From Pelagibacterales bacterium SAG-MED11 (GTDB taxonomy: Bacteria > Pseudomonadota > Alphaproteobacteria > Pelagibacterales > Pelagibacteraceae): a stretch of 44,714 nt of DNA. The notes beneath the pieces are model-generated. The model was given only the letters and a program-made list of their open reading frames with translations. It did not search any database and was not told where the DNA came from. Positions 17,078 through 25,305 of the stretch are shown one piece after another. The stretch lies in NCBI GenBank assembly GCA_014654265.1, contig JACWDI010000006.1:1-44714 (forward strand), in the 5' to 3' direction. The translations under genes and the position numbers were made by a program. The stretch's first letter is position 1. Every line of letters starts with the position of its first letter.

Positions 17078-17098
17078 TGTGGGGAATTGCACCCCACA
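17078..17098. terminator. Hairpin between convergent lipoprotein and hsp20 genes
   Basis: Perfect 7 bp stem TGTGGGG (17078-17084) with CCCCACA (17092-17098) and a seven-base loop, placed 8 bp after the lipoprotein stop and 13 bp after the hsp20 stop on the other strand. The trailing T-tracts are weak and interrupted on both sides, so termination strength is uncertain. Confidence 0.6.
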
Positions 17099-17111
17099 AG
17101 CAAGGTTTGAC

Positions 17112-17558
17112 TTATTTTATTTCTATAAGCTTTTTCTTCTTATGCTCTGGAACAATTCTTTCACATGATATTGTTAAAAGACCGTCTCTAAGCTCAGCAC
17201 CATTAACTTTTACGTCATCAGCAATAGTAAATGATCTTGCGAATTGTCTTTGAGAAATACCTTTGTGAATTATTTCTCCATCAGCATTATTATTATCTGA
17301 TTTATTAACTTGTTTTGTTCTTACTGTTAATAAATTATCCTCAAACTCAACTTCAACATCTTTTTTATTAAAACCAGCTAAAGCAACTTCTATTGCGTAG
17401 TTATCTTTTCCAGTTTTTCTGATGTTATAAGGTGGGTAGTTTGACTGCATAGTCAAAGCACCATTCCCTAACATATTTTCGAATTGATCAAACATATCGT
17501 CGAATCCAATTGAAAATGGTCTAAGTGAGTTAAATATAGATAAATCCTTACTTGTCAT
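17112..17558 (-). CDS. Hsp20/alpha-crystallin small heat shock protein
   Basis: ATP-independent holdase chaperone that binds unfolding proteins under heat stress. The 148 residues have an IbpA-like N-terminus (LRPFSIGFDDMFDQFENML), an alpha-crystallin domain with YAIEVALAGF and AELRDGLLTI (the A-x-x-x-x-G-x-L block) and a short tail. Start at ATG 17558 behind a strong Shine-Dalgarno. Upstream are a sigma-32 type promoter and a leader that can form a ROSE-like thermometer, listed separately. It points away from the peptidase gene ptrB. Confidence 0.95.
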   Translation of the reverse strand: MTSKDLSIFNSLRPFSIGFDDMFDQFENMLGNGALTMQSNYPPYNIRKTGKDNYAIEVALAGFNKKDVEVEFEDNLLTVRTKQVNKSDNNNADGEIIHKGISQRQFARSFTIADDVKVNGAELRDGLLTISCERIVPEHKKKKLIEIK

Positions 17559-17563
17559 ATTAT

Positions 17564-17614
17564 CCTCCTTTGTTAAGCAAGTTTATATTTTGTAAGTCCC
17601 ATTAGGCGACTTAC
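17564..17614 (-). promoter_or_regulatory. Candidate ROSE-like RNA thermometer in the hsp20 leader
   Basis: Two hairpins fit in the leader. The first pairs GTAAGTC (17614-17608) with GACTTAC (17598-17592), continued by CC/GG around one bulged G. The second sets CTTGCTT (17581-17575) against the Shine-Dalgarno AAGGAGG (17570-17564) across an AACA loop, with one G opposite G and one U-G pair. UUGCU opposite AGGA with a G-G mismatch is the hallmark of ROSE thermometers of rhizobial small heat shock genes. Heat would melt it and open the ribosome site. This is read by eye, without an energy calculation. Confidence 0.55.
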
Positions 17615-17620
17615 TAGCTT

Positions 17621-17648
17621 ATTTGGGAACTAATTATTAATTTTCAAG
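17621..17648 (-). promoter_or_regulatory. Sigma-32 type heat-shock promoter of hsp20
   Basis: On the minus strand, CTTGAAA (17648-17642), a 14-base spacer and CCCAAAT (17627-17621) match the heat-shock sigma factor pattern CTTGAAA-N11-16-CCCCATNT in the -35 and partly in the -10. Transcription would start near 17614, exactly at the first leader hairpin, leaving about 56 nt before the ATG. Confidence 0.65.
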
Positions 17649-17657
17649 ATGTAGAAA

Positions 17658-19733
17658 TTAAATTTTTTTGGATATTTTTAGAGCGAATGCATAATCAAGA
17701 GCAATTTCCTCAATTGCCCCATCTCTACCTGACTTACCTCCATGTCCAGCATTCATTTCAGTTTTAAGAAGCAATAAATTGTTGTCTGTTTTTAAGTCTC
17801 GAAGTTTAGCTGTGAATTTAGCTGGCTCATCAAATAATACCCGGTTATCACTTAAGCTTGTTGTAATTAACATATGAGGATAATCCATTTTTTTTATATT
17901 GTTATAAGGTGCATATGAAAAAATATAATTAAAATGATCTTTATTATCTTTGGCGTTTCCAAATTCATCAAATTCTCCAACTGTTAATGGCAAAGAATGA
18001 TCGAGATTAGTAGTTAAAGAGTCGACAAATGGAACTGCCATTATAATTCCTAGAAATAATTCAGGTGCTTCATTAACTACTGCACCCATTAATAACCCTC
18101 CTGCAGAGCCACCCATTCCTATTATCTTGCCTTCAGAAGAATACTTGTTTTCAATTAAATATTTTGCAGCGTAAATATAATCTTTAAAAGTATTTTTTTT
18201 ATTTGTAAGCTTTCCTTCTTTCCACCATTTCATACCTTTTTCCATTCCACCTCTTATATGTGCAGTTACCCAAATTATATCTCTGTTAATTAGACTTAAC
18301 CTTGTTGATGAAAAACCAGGACTCATTGAATTTCCATAAGATCCATAGCCATACAACAATATATTTGCGCTTCCATCTATTTTAGTTTTTTTATGTCTTG
18401 TTATAGTCAGAGGAACTAATCTTCCATCATGAGATTTATATTCTACTCTTTCTACGATATAATCACCTGAATTATGTCCAGAGGGTATTTCTTGTTCCTT
18501 AACTAATTTTTTATTTTTCGTAGAGAGATTATATAAATAAACTCTTGAGGGAGTTTTTGGTGAAGAATATCCAAGATAAATTTCATCTGTGTTTTTATCC
18601 TTTTGCCTCAAAGAAATATTGGGTACATAAACCTTTTCGTCAGAAAAAACTATTTCCTCCTCTAGTCCTGTTGAAACATTTTTTACAAATAGTTTATCTA
18701 ATGCGTCAGACACTTCAGAACGAAGTATCCAGTTTTTTAAAAATACCAAACCTCCTATCAAAACTTCATTTTTTGCCTCGATAAAAGGCTTCCAATTTTG
18801 TATTTCTAAACTATTTGAAATATCTACCTTGAAGTCTTCAGCATCTTTATTTGTGTGATTATAAAATTTATTATCCCAAGAGTTTACAGAATATAAAATT
18901 CCTTTTTCCCTTTTTTTTATTAATTTAGGTTTTGGTTTTTTTTCATCAACTTTGAAATAATACTGTTCAGAGGTATTATGATCTGAAGTTGTAATAAAAT
19001 AATATTTTTCATCTGAACTTATATTGATCCCTACAGTAAACGCTTCACTTTTTTCCTCAAAAACAAGCTCATCAGAATTATTATAATTTCCAATTTCATG
19101 TCTAAAAATCTTTCTAGCTCGATGGTTTTCATCTAGTCTTGAGTAAAAGATATATTTATCATCTAAACTAAAAGTAATACCTCCTGATGTATTAGAGATT
19201 TCTTTTGTAATAATTTTATTAGATATAATTTCTCTTAAAAAAATAGTGTAATATTCTGATCCTTTTGTATCTAAAGAATAAGCGAGATACTTATCATTAT
19301 GACTGACCTCTAAATCACCAACCCCAAAATACTCTACTCCTAATTTTTCTTTTTCTTTATCTCCATTCCAAATTTCCTCAATTTTATTTGTTTCAATTTT
19401 TCTTCTCAATTTTATAGAATAATTTCCTTCAATTGTGGTCTTAGTCCAATATTCATATGTGTGATCTTTGTAGGGAAGGGACTCATCATCGAGTTTAATT
19501 CTTGCTTTTATTTCATCAAATAATTTTTTTTGTAAATCTTTTGTGTCTTTTAAACAATATTCTGTATAGTTATTTTCCTGTATCAAATATTCTTTTACTT
19601 CAGGTTCTAATTTATTTTTATCTGTTAAAACTTCCAAAATATTTTTTTGATGTATCCAGCTATAATTGTCTTCCCAAGTGATATTGTGACAAGATTTTAT
19701 TTCAGGTTTTTTCCTAAGATGTGGTACTTTCAT
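17658..19733 (-). CDS. ptrB: Oligopeptidase B (S9 prolyl oligopeptidase family)
   Basis: Cytosolic serine peptidase that cuts small peptides after Arg or Lys. The 691 residues are normal for the family: an N-terminal seven-bladed propeller that screens substrates, then an alpha/beta-hydrolase domain. The catalytic triad is visible as Ser543 (GMGGSAGGLLMG), Asp629 (LSDNRVLFDEP) and His664 (NAGHGGKSGR). The YGYGSYG and HIRGGMEKGMKWW blocks are typical of oligopeptidase B rather than prolyl endopeptidase. Its start is 15 bp from the divergent J-protein gene, so promoters must overlap the coding regions. Confidence 0.94.
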   Translation of the reverse strand: MKVPHLRKKPEIKSCHNITWEDNYSWIHQKNILEVLTDKNKLEPEVKEYLIQENNYTEYCLKDTKDLQKKLFDEIKARIKLDDESLPYKDHTYEYWTKTTIEGNYSIKLRRKIETNKIEEIWNGDKEKEKLGVEYFGVGDLEVSHNDKYLAYSLDTKGSEYYTIFLREIISNKIITKEISNTSGGITFSLDDKYIFYSRLDENHRARKIFRHEIGNYNNSDELVFEEKSEAFTVGINISSDEKYYFITTSDHNTSEQYYFKVDEKKPKPKLIKKREKGILYSVNSWDNKFYNHTNKDAEDFKVDISNSLEIQNWKPFIEAKNEVLIGGLVFLKNWILRSEVSDALDKLFVKNVSTGLEEEIVFSDEKVYVPNISLRQKDKNTDEIYLGYSSPKTPSRVYLYNLSTKNKKLVKEQEIPSGHNSGDYIVERVEYKSHDGRLVPLTITRHKKTKIDGSANILLYGYGSYGNSMSPGFSSTRLSLINRDIIWVTAHIRGGMEKGMKWWKEGKLTNKKNTFKDYIYAAKYLIENKYSSEGKIIGMGGSAGGLLMGAVVNEAPELFLGIIMAVPFVDSLTTNLDHSLPLTVGEFDEFGNAKDNKDHFNYIFSYAPYNNIKKMDYPHMLITTSLSDNRVLFDEPAKFTAKLRDLKTDNNLLLLKTEMNAGHGGKSGRDGAIEEIALDYAFALKISKKI

Positions 19734-19748
19734 AGCATAAAGAAATAT

Positions 19749-20252
19749 ATGAATTTTATAATTTATACATTAGTTATATTGGCAGCTTTTTACTTTTTGA
19801 TGAAGTTTATTAGTAATATTTCATCAAAAAAGATATCTAAAAGTATAAGACTCTTAATTGTCTTAGGATTAATTGTTTTAGCAATTTTATTTGCTATGGG
19901 AGGAAAATATTTGTTAACTTTGCCTCTAACCTTAGCTAGCCTTGCATTATTAAAGTTAAAAGGATTATCTCTTTTTCAATTAATATCGCTCTATAGATTG
20001 ATACAAACTTTGAGAAGATCAGGACGATTTTCGTTTAACCAACCTGGTACCAGTAACTCTTCTTCGATATCTATTCCAGAAGCATATAAGATTTTAAATT
20101 TAGATATAAATAAAAAAATCACTAAAGAAGAAGTAAATAAAGCTTATATAAAAATACAAAAAAAAATACATCCAGATATTTCTCCTGAAACCTCAAGACT
20201 ATCATCAATAGTAAATGAGGCAAAAGATATAGTTTTAAGTGATATTTCTTAA
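19749..20252 (+). CDS. Membrane-anchored J-domain protein
   Basis: I place the start at ATG 19749 (MNFIIYTL), giving 167 residues; an upstream frame would extend into ptrB. Two hydrophobic segments (about 2-18 and 32-62) precede a Ser-rich linker and a C-terminal J-domain of about 60 residues with IPEAYKILNL, KAYIKIQKKIHPD and the obligatory HPD triad at 141-143. The arrangement resembles the TIM14/DjlA-like group, which stimulates a DnaK-type Hsp70 at a membrane. The J-domain ends right after helix III. Its partner and role are unknown. It overlaps the convergent glycosyltransferase gene by 4 bp. Confidence 0.82.
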   Translation: MNFIIYTLVILAAFYFLMKFISNISSKKISKSIRLLIVLGLIVLAILFAMGGKYLLTLPLTLASLALLKLKGLSLFQLISLYRLIQTLRRSGRFSFNQPGTSNSSSISIPEAYKILNLDINKKITKEEVNKAYIKIQKKIHPDISPETSRLSSIVNEAKDIVLSDIS

Positions 20253-21208
20253 TTAAGAATTTCTATAGCTTTCTTGAATACTTTTTCAGGATTAATTTTT
20301 TCTTTACCATTAGTACGATGATTTACTGATTCTACTCCCTCAGGAATTATTGGAAACATTTTTGAATTATAGTTTCCATAAATTATAGGAGTATCTACCA
20401 TTAAGGTAATTGTTTTTATACCTAGGGCTGCCGATAAATGACTAAAGCTACTATCGTTGCAAATAGATAAATTACAATTTTTTATAATTGGCAAGGTTTC
20501 TTTAATTGAAAAATTATCCAGAGGGAAACAAATATTTTTAAATTTAGAGTTTAATATTTCGTTTAATAGAATTTGTTCTTCATTATTTCTACCAGTAGCA
20601 AGAAAAAATTTACAATTTTTATTTTTTGATATTTTTTCGATGATAGATAAAAATATTTTTGCTGGGACTCTTTTAGTTGGACCAGAACCTCCAATGCCTA
20701 AAAGTATATTTGTTTCATTTTTGTTAATATTAAATTTTTTAATTGAGTCTAAGATTATTGAATTATCTATTTGAATTTCAGGATCTTCTGTAACTTTTAA
20801 ATTTATTTTATCTATAAAAAATTTTTTTGGGGTATCAATGATATGTTGATCAGTTTTTTGGAATAATGGATATTGATAAATTTTAGAGATACCAGACAAT
20901 CTTGCAATTAAATTAAATCTTAAAGATGAATTAAAAATGAAAATTTTCTCAAAATTTTCCTTTTTTAAATCTTTAATTAAATTGAAGCTACCTATAAAGC
21001 CTTTATGTTTATTGTTATTTTTATCTCTTTCTAAAGTTATAATCTTATCGATATAATTTGTTTGATATAAATATTGGTCAGCCTTTGAATTTTCTTTCAC
21101 AAGTAAACTTATAGGTGAATTATATTTTTTGAATAAAGCCTTAATAAAGGGAAGAAAGATTATAGTATCCCCAATTCCCATCCTATTTTGAACTGCTAAT
21201 ATTTTCAT
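20249..21208 (-). CDS. Glycosyltransferase family 9 (heptosyltransferase-like)
   Basis: Transfers a sugar, typically ADP-heptose, onto a lipid-linked or LPS acceptor. I start at ATG 21208 (MKILAVQNRMGIGDTI), giving 319 residues; the open frame goes on upstream to 21358 but into the divergent DapA-like gene. The GT-B landmarks are the N-terminal GIGDTIIFLPFIKALF and the C-terminal NLSICNDSSFSHLSAALGIKTITL, where D/S-H-L-A-A-x-G binds the nucleotide sugar. The substrate is not determined by sequence; core LPS or another surface glycan is most likely. Confidence 0.85.
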   Translation of the reverse strand: MKILAVQNRMGIGDTIIFLPFIKALFKKYNSPISLLVKENSKADQYLYQTNYIDKIITLERDKNNNKHKGFIGSFNLIKDLKKENFEKIFIFNSSLRFNLIARLSGISKIYQYPLFQKTDQHIIDTPKKFFIDKINLKVTEDPEIQIDNSIILDSIKKFNINKNETNILLGIGGSGPTKRVPAKIFLSIIEKISKNKNCKFFLATGRNNEEQILLNEILNSKFKNICFPLDNFSIKETLPIIKNCNLSICNDSSFSHLSAALGIKTITLMVDTPIIYGNYNSKMFPIIPEGVESVNHRTNGKEKINPEKVFKKAIEILN

Positions 21209-21257
21209 ATGGTATTTATAAACTTTAATAGATATATTTTTTATATAAATTTTTATT

Positions 21258-22142
21258 ATGACAAAAATAAGTGGAATATTTGCAGCTACTATGTCAGTTT
21301 TTAATTCTGACTTAAGTCTTAATATCGAGAAAACAATAGAACATGCTGAAAAGCTCATTGAGCAGGGTTGCCATGGAACAGCAATATTTGGAAGTACAGG
21401 TCAGGCTCAACTAATATCTGTTTCAGAAAAAATCAAACTCCTGAATAATCTTTCAATGAGTAAATATAAGGATAAGCATTTAATAGGCACAGGTTTAAAC
21501 TCATTGACTGAAACAATAAATTTTATGAGAGTGGCTACTTCATTAAATTTTAAAAAGTTTTTAATTATGCCTCCAGCGTATTACAAATATGGTGACAAAG
21601 AAGTAATACATTTTTACTCAAAAATAGTAGAAGTAGTCCCTTCGTGTAAGATTATTCTTTATAATTTTGAGAAGCTTTGTGGGTATAAATTTAGTGTAGA
21701 ATGTGTTGAGGAGCTTGTAAAAAAATTTCCAGATCAGATAGTAGGTGTTAAAGACAGTTCTTATAATCTATTTGAAAGTTTAAAATTAGAGAATTTTTCT
21801 ATTTTTCCTGGTTCAGAACTTAAGCTATTAAAAGGTCTACAGCTAGGCTGCTCAGGTATAATAACCGCAACTTGTAATGTAACAGCTGAACTTTCAAGAA
21901 AAGTTTATGATGATTTTTTTTCTGGTAAGGAACAATCTTATAATCAAAAATTGTGTGAGGTAAGAAAAAATTTTGATAAGTATAACCTGATCTCAGGATT
22001 ACATACCTTTTATTCTAAAAAGAATAAAATTTATGAAAATATTTTACCTCCATTAAGACTTTTAAATGCGAATGAAGAAAAAGATTTAATAGATAATTTA
22101 AATAATTTAGACTTTAAACTTAATTCTAAAATGGCAGCTTAA
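21258..22142 (+). CDS. DapA/N-acetylneuraminate lyase family aldolase
   Basis: A 294-residue class I aldolase or lyase of the dihydrodipicolinate synthase superfamily. The Schiff-base Lys165 (VGVKDSS) and the conserved Tyr135 (IILYNF) are present, and the pattern GTAIFGSTGQAQLIS near residue 35-50 corresponds to the usual GTTGE region with changes (STGQ). The exact reaction is unclear: the canonical DapA is more likely elsewhere, and this looks like a sugar acid or keto acid aldolase. It is divergent from the glycosyltransferase gene and 1 bp before the methyltransferase gene, so co-transcribed with it. Confidence 0.82.
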   Translation: MTKISGIFAATMSVFNSDLSLNIEKTIEHAEKLIEQGCHGTAIFGSTGQAQLISVSEKIKLLNNLSMSKYKDKHLIGTGLNSLTETINFMRVATSLNFKKFLIMPPAYYKYGDKEVIHFYSKIVEVVPSCKIILYNFEKLCGYKFSVECVEELVKKFPDQIVGVKDSSYNLFESLKLENFSIFPGSELKLLKGLQLGCSGIITATCNVTAELSRKVYDDFFSGKEQSYNQKLCEVRKNFDKYNLISGLHTFYSKKNKIYENILPPLRLLNANEEKDLIDNLNNLDFKLNSKMAA

Positions 22143-22143
22143 G

Positions 22144-23331
22144 ATGCAATTAGCTAGATTTTTAAACAAGGTTTTTAAAAAAGGTGGGTTCATTTTGACT
22201 GATGCTAATTCAAAAGATTATATAATTGGAGAACCTGGAAATAATCCTATAAAATTAAAAATCTTAAAAAAGGATCTTAATTATAAATTATTATTTCACC
22301 CAGACTTATATTTTGGAGAGGCCTATACAAATGGAGAAATAATTATTGAAAATGGTTCTCTTACTGATTTTTTAGATTTAGCTTTAATGAATTTTGGAAG
22401 AGGAGAATTAAATTTTTTTAGTTATTTAATTAATCGACTAAGAGGTTCATATAGGTACCTAACGAATTTTAATTTTATAAAAAAATCAAAGATGAATGTA
22501 TCTCATCACTATGATATCTCTGATGATTTGTATGATTTATTTTTAGATTCTAAAAGACAGTATTCTTGTGCATATTTTAAAAATGATAATGATACTTTAG
22601 AAGTAGCACAAAATAATAAGATTCAACATATAATTAAAAAATTAAATATAAAAGATAATCAAAAAGTTTTAGATATAGGTTGTGGCTGGGGTTCATTAGC
22701 ATTTGATATTGCCAAAGCTGCAAGTTGTGAAGTTACTGGGATTACTTTATCTGAAAATCAATTTAATTACTGTGATCAAAAAGCTAAAAATTTAAATTTA
22801 GAAAATCAGGTAAAGTTTAAGCTAATGGATTATAGAGAGCTCGATGAAAAATTTGATAGAATAGTGAGTGTAGGGATGTTTGAACATGTAGGAAGAAAGT
22901 TTTACAAAAAATTTTTTAAACAAATAGAAAAAATTTTGAATGAAGATGGAGTATCTTTAATACACACAATAGGTTCAGTAAATCCACCAAGAGATCCTCA
23001 TCCATGGATAACTAAATATATTTTTCCTGGAGGGTATACTCCTAGCTTAAGTGAAGTAACAACTCCGATAGAAAAAGCAGGCTTGATTGTGACCGATATA
23101 GAGGTTTTAAGACTTCATTATTCTCACACTTTGAGACATTGGAAAGAAAATTGTATAAAAAATAAGGAAAAAATTATTAAGATGTTTGATGAGAGATTTT
23201 TTAGAATGTGGGAATTTTATCTTGCCGGATGTGAGATGGCTTTCAAGTGGGGTGATCAAGTTGTATATCAATTTCAACTTTCGAAAAGTTATGGCTCAAC
23301 TCCAATGACAAGAGACTATATTTATCAATAA
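22144..23331 (+). CDS. Cyclopropane-fatty-acyl-phospholipid synthase-like methyltransferase
   Basis: SAM-dependent methyltransferase of the CFA synthase family, which adds a methylene or methyl group to unsaturated acyl chains in membrane phospholipids. The 395 residues have an N-terminal lipid-binding domain (LFHPDLYFGEAYTNGEI), then VSHHYDISDDLYDLFLD, the SAM motif VLDIGCGWGSLAFDIAK near residue 175-191, and the C-terminal FPGGYTPSLSEV. The family is clear. Whether it makes cyclopropane, methyl-branched or another modified lipid is not decided by sequence. Starts 1 bp after the aldolase gene. Confidence 0.9.
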   Translation: MQLARFLNKVFKKGGFILTDANSKDYIIGEPGNNPIKLKILKKDLNYKLLFHPDLYFGEAYTNGEIIIENGSLTDFLDLALMNFGRGELNFFSYLINRLRGSYRYLTNFNFIKKSKMNVSHHYDISDDLYDLFLDSKRQYSCAYFKNDNDTLEVAQNNKIQHIIKKLNIKDNQKVLDIGCGWGSLAFDIAKAASCEVTGITLSENQFNYCDQKAKNLNLENQVKFKLMDYRELDEKFDRIVSVGMFEHVGRKFYKKFFKQIEKILNEDGVSLIHTIGSVNPPRDPHPWITKYIFPGGYTPSLSEVTTPIEKAGLIVTDIEVLRLHYSHTLRHWKENCIKNKEKIIKMFDERFFRMWEFYLAGCEMAFKWGDQVVYQFQLSKSYGSTPMTRDYIYQ

Positions 23332-23360
23332 ATTATTGATAGAATTTGACTTTCTCTAAA

Positions 23361-24545
23361 ATGAAAAAAAAGCGAAAAAAATTAAAACAAAAGAAAAAAA
23401 TTAATAAGAGAGTTTATAAAAACAAGTCATCTAAAAAGTTCAAAAAAAAGATTAAAAAGGTACCAAAAATAAAGAGAAAAAAAAATAAAAAATTAAAGCC
23501 GAAAATTTTAAAAAGAAAAACTAATTTTATAACAAAAAAAGTTAAAAAAGAAAGCTTAGCTTTAAAATTAGTTAAATTTCAATTATCTATAAAACCTCAA
23601 TTTAATTTTAAGATTAATTTTAATTTAGAGAAATATATCCAGAGTTTCTTCGATAAAATTTCAGAAACAATTTCAGATTATAAAATTTTAAAGATTGATG
23701 AAAAAAAACGAATTAAAATAGAGAAAATTGAGAATGAAAGAAAAGAAAAAATTAGGTTAGAAAATGAAAAAAAACAAGAAGAAGTCCTAAAAGTAAAATT
23801 GAAAGAACAGGCTTTAAGAGAAGAAGCGAGACTAGAAAAACAAAGAACAAAAGATATAAAGGTTTTTTTAAGAAAAGAGCAAGCCCTCCTAAGAATTGAA
23901 CAAGCTGAAAAACAAAAACAGTTTTTACAGCAATTGAGATTAGATAAACAAATAGAAAAATTTAGAATTAGAGAAGTTAAAGAGCTGGAAAAACTTGAAA
24001 AAATTTCATTAAGAGAAAAAAGGGAAGATTATTCTGCATTACAAGAAAGAATAGATAAATTAAAAGAAAAATACAGAATTATTAGAGATCAAAAAATTAA
24101 AGAAAGAGTAGAAGCGTTAGGTGTTAATCTTCAAGGGAATGAAGATAGAGAAACTTTATTAAAGAAAGAAAAAGAGTATACAATTGCAAGACAAAAAATA
24201 GAATTTGCTCTAGAGAGTTTTTATAGAAGTGCTAGTAGTTTAGTTTTTCAACTTAATAAAAGACACATTACCAGACATATGTCTATTTTTAGATGTATTG
24301 ATAGAAGATTTGAGACAGGAGAAATATTTATTAAATGGGATGAATCAGAAGATGAAGATTGGCTGTTATTAATTTATATTAAAAATAATTCACCAGATGA
24401 AGGAATTGTAATTGAGGATAAAACAAATCCAGAAAAAAATTTATCACATGAATTTAAAAATATAGATATTTTTAAAGCCTCAGACACAATGGTTGACTCT
24501 TTAACGCAGCTTATAGCTAGAAAAAGAGCACAAAATAATAATTAA
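23361..24545 (+). CDS. Lys-rich coiled-coil protein of unknown function
   Basis: The start is ATG 23361, giving 394 residues; a TTG 15 bases earlier is less likely. Three parts are visible. Residues 1-60 are extremely basic, mostly Lys with scattered Arg, almost no acidic residues. Residues about 110-280 are a long charged helix with Glu/Lys/Arg/Gln heptads, probably coiled coil. Residues about 285-394 form a compact, acidic domain (HITRHMSIFRCIDRR, then WDESEDEDWLLLIYIKN). I do not recognise a family. There is no signal peptide or membrane helix. The basic head could bind nucleic acid or membrane phospholipid. It is followed by a small membrane protein gene 29 bp later. Confidence 0.7.
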   Translation: MKKKRKKLKQKKKINKRVYKNKSSKKFKKKIKKVPKIKRKKNKKLKPKILKRKTNFITKKVKKESLALKLVKFQLSIKPQFNFKINFNLEKYIQSFFDKISETISDYKILKIDEKKRIKIEKIENERKEKIRLENEKKQEEVLKVKLKEQALREEARLEKQRTKDIKVFLRKEQALLRIEQAEKQKQFLQQLRLDKQIEKFRIREVKELEKLEKISLREKREDYSALQERIDKLKEKYRIIRDQKIKERVEALGVNLQGNEDRETLLKKEKEYTIARQKIEFALESFYRSASSLVFQLNKRHITRHMSIFRCIDRRFETGEIFIKWDESEDEDWLLLIYIKNNSPDEGIVIEDKTNPEKNLSHEFKNIDIFKASDTMVDSLTQLIARKRAQNNN

Positions 24546-24574
24546 ATTTTTATTAGAATTGGGTACAATCTAAA

Positions 24575-24868
24575 ATGCTTTTTGGTTCAATCTTTCTGAT
24601 AATTCTTTATTTAGTTTTGCAATATATTCTTGCTTGGATTACTTTTTTTAACAATTTGGACTCACGCCTTGGAGATAGCACCTGGAGATTTAGTTACGAT
24701 TATCCTGTAGTAGGGGATAGAGATATCTCTGATTTAGATGATAAAGACTTTGTGAGGTTAAGAAGAAAAAAAAACAAAATTGTTTTATTGATGTATTCGA
24801 TTGTTCTTATAATGTTTATCGCCTCATTATCATTATTGAGTCAGTTCTTATTATTTTTTTTTGATTAA
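24575..24868 (+). CDS. Small two-helix membrane protein, unknown function
   Basis: A 97-residue protein with two hydrophobic stretches (about 2-22 and 70-93) joined by a polar segment that includes RLGDSTWRFSYDYPVVGDRDISDLDD. The loop is acidic and ends with RLRRKKNK just before the second helix, suggesting both helices anchor it in the inner membrane with the basic stretch cytoplasmic. No family recognised. It lies 29 bp after the Lys-rich coiled-coil gene, in the same direction, and overlaps the convergent DCC gene by 4 bp. Confidence 0.7.
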   Translation: MLFGSIFLIILYLVLQYILAWITFFNNLDSRLGDSTWRFSYDYPVVGDRDISDLDDKDFVRLRRKKNKIVLLMYSIVLIMFIASLSLLSQFLLFFFD

Positions 24869-25212
24869 TTTTTTAATTGTTTCTTATTTTTTAGGTATAA
24901 AAAAAAGGCAACAACTTCATAACCAAAAGAAAATAAATTAAAGATAATTGGTAATTTAAAAAAACTGTATAAAAACTTATATTTTGGCATTTTTTTCCAT
25001 AATGCTAAAAATGCCTCTGCACCCTCAATAACTTTTTCATTTTCTTTAACATGAAGTCTACGTAAAAGTTCTTTACTATTTCTTGATGTTTCTTTTTTAG
25101 CTAATTCGTTATTAGTAATATCAATCCATTCAATTTCTTGAATCTTTTCTTTTTTATATAAATCAATTTCAGCCTTACAAATTTTACAAGAATTATTAAA
25201 ATAAACCTTCAT
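24865..25212 (-). CDS. DCC family thiol-disulfide oxidoreductase-like protein (DUF393)
   Basis: Start at ATG 25212 (MKVYFNNSCKIC), giving 115 residues; an upstream TTG would add three. The N-terminal strand followed by C-x-x-C (NSCKICKAEI) and the WIDIT segment are the DCC/DUF393 signature, distantly thioredoxin-like. The C-terminal part (KMPKYKFLYSFFKLP, then a hydrophobic helix) resembles that family's membrane-associated tail. Redox function inferred from the motif only. Confidence 0.82.
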   Translation of the reverse strand: MKVYFNNSCKICKAEIDLYKKEKIQEIEWIDITNNELAKKETSRNSKELLRRLHVKENEKVIEGAEAFLALWKKMPKYKFLYSFFKLPIIFNLFSFGYEVVAFFLYLKNKKQLKN

Positions 25213-25305
25213 TATTAACAATTATTTACTAACTATCTTAGGTTATGTACATGCGTAAAATACTCTAGTTGAAAATTATTTTAAACAACCTATGTTTTAC
25301 TAACT

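Noticed and set aside
21209..21358. Upstream extension of the glycosyltransferase to 21358
   Set aside because: It would overlap the DapA-like gene by 100 bp, and the family start motif begins at 21208.
24000..24120. Lys/Glu-rich repeats in the coiled-coil gene as tandem DNA repeats
   Set aside because: The amino acid pattern is heptad-like but the DNA does not repeat exactly.
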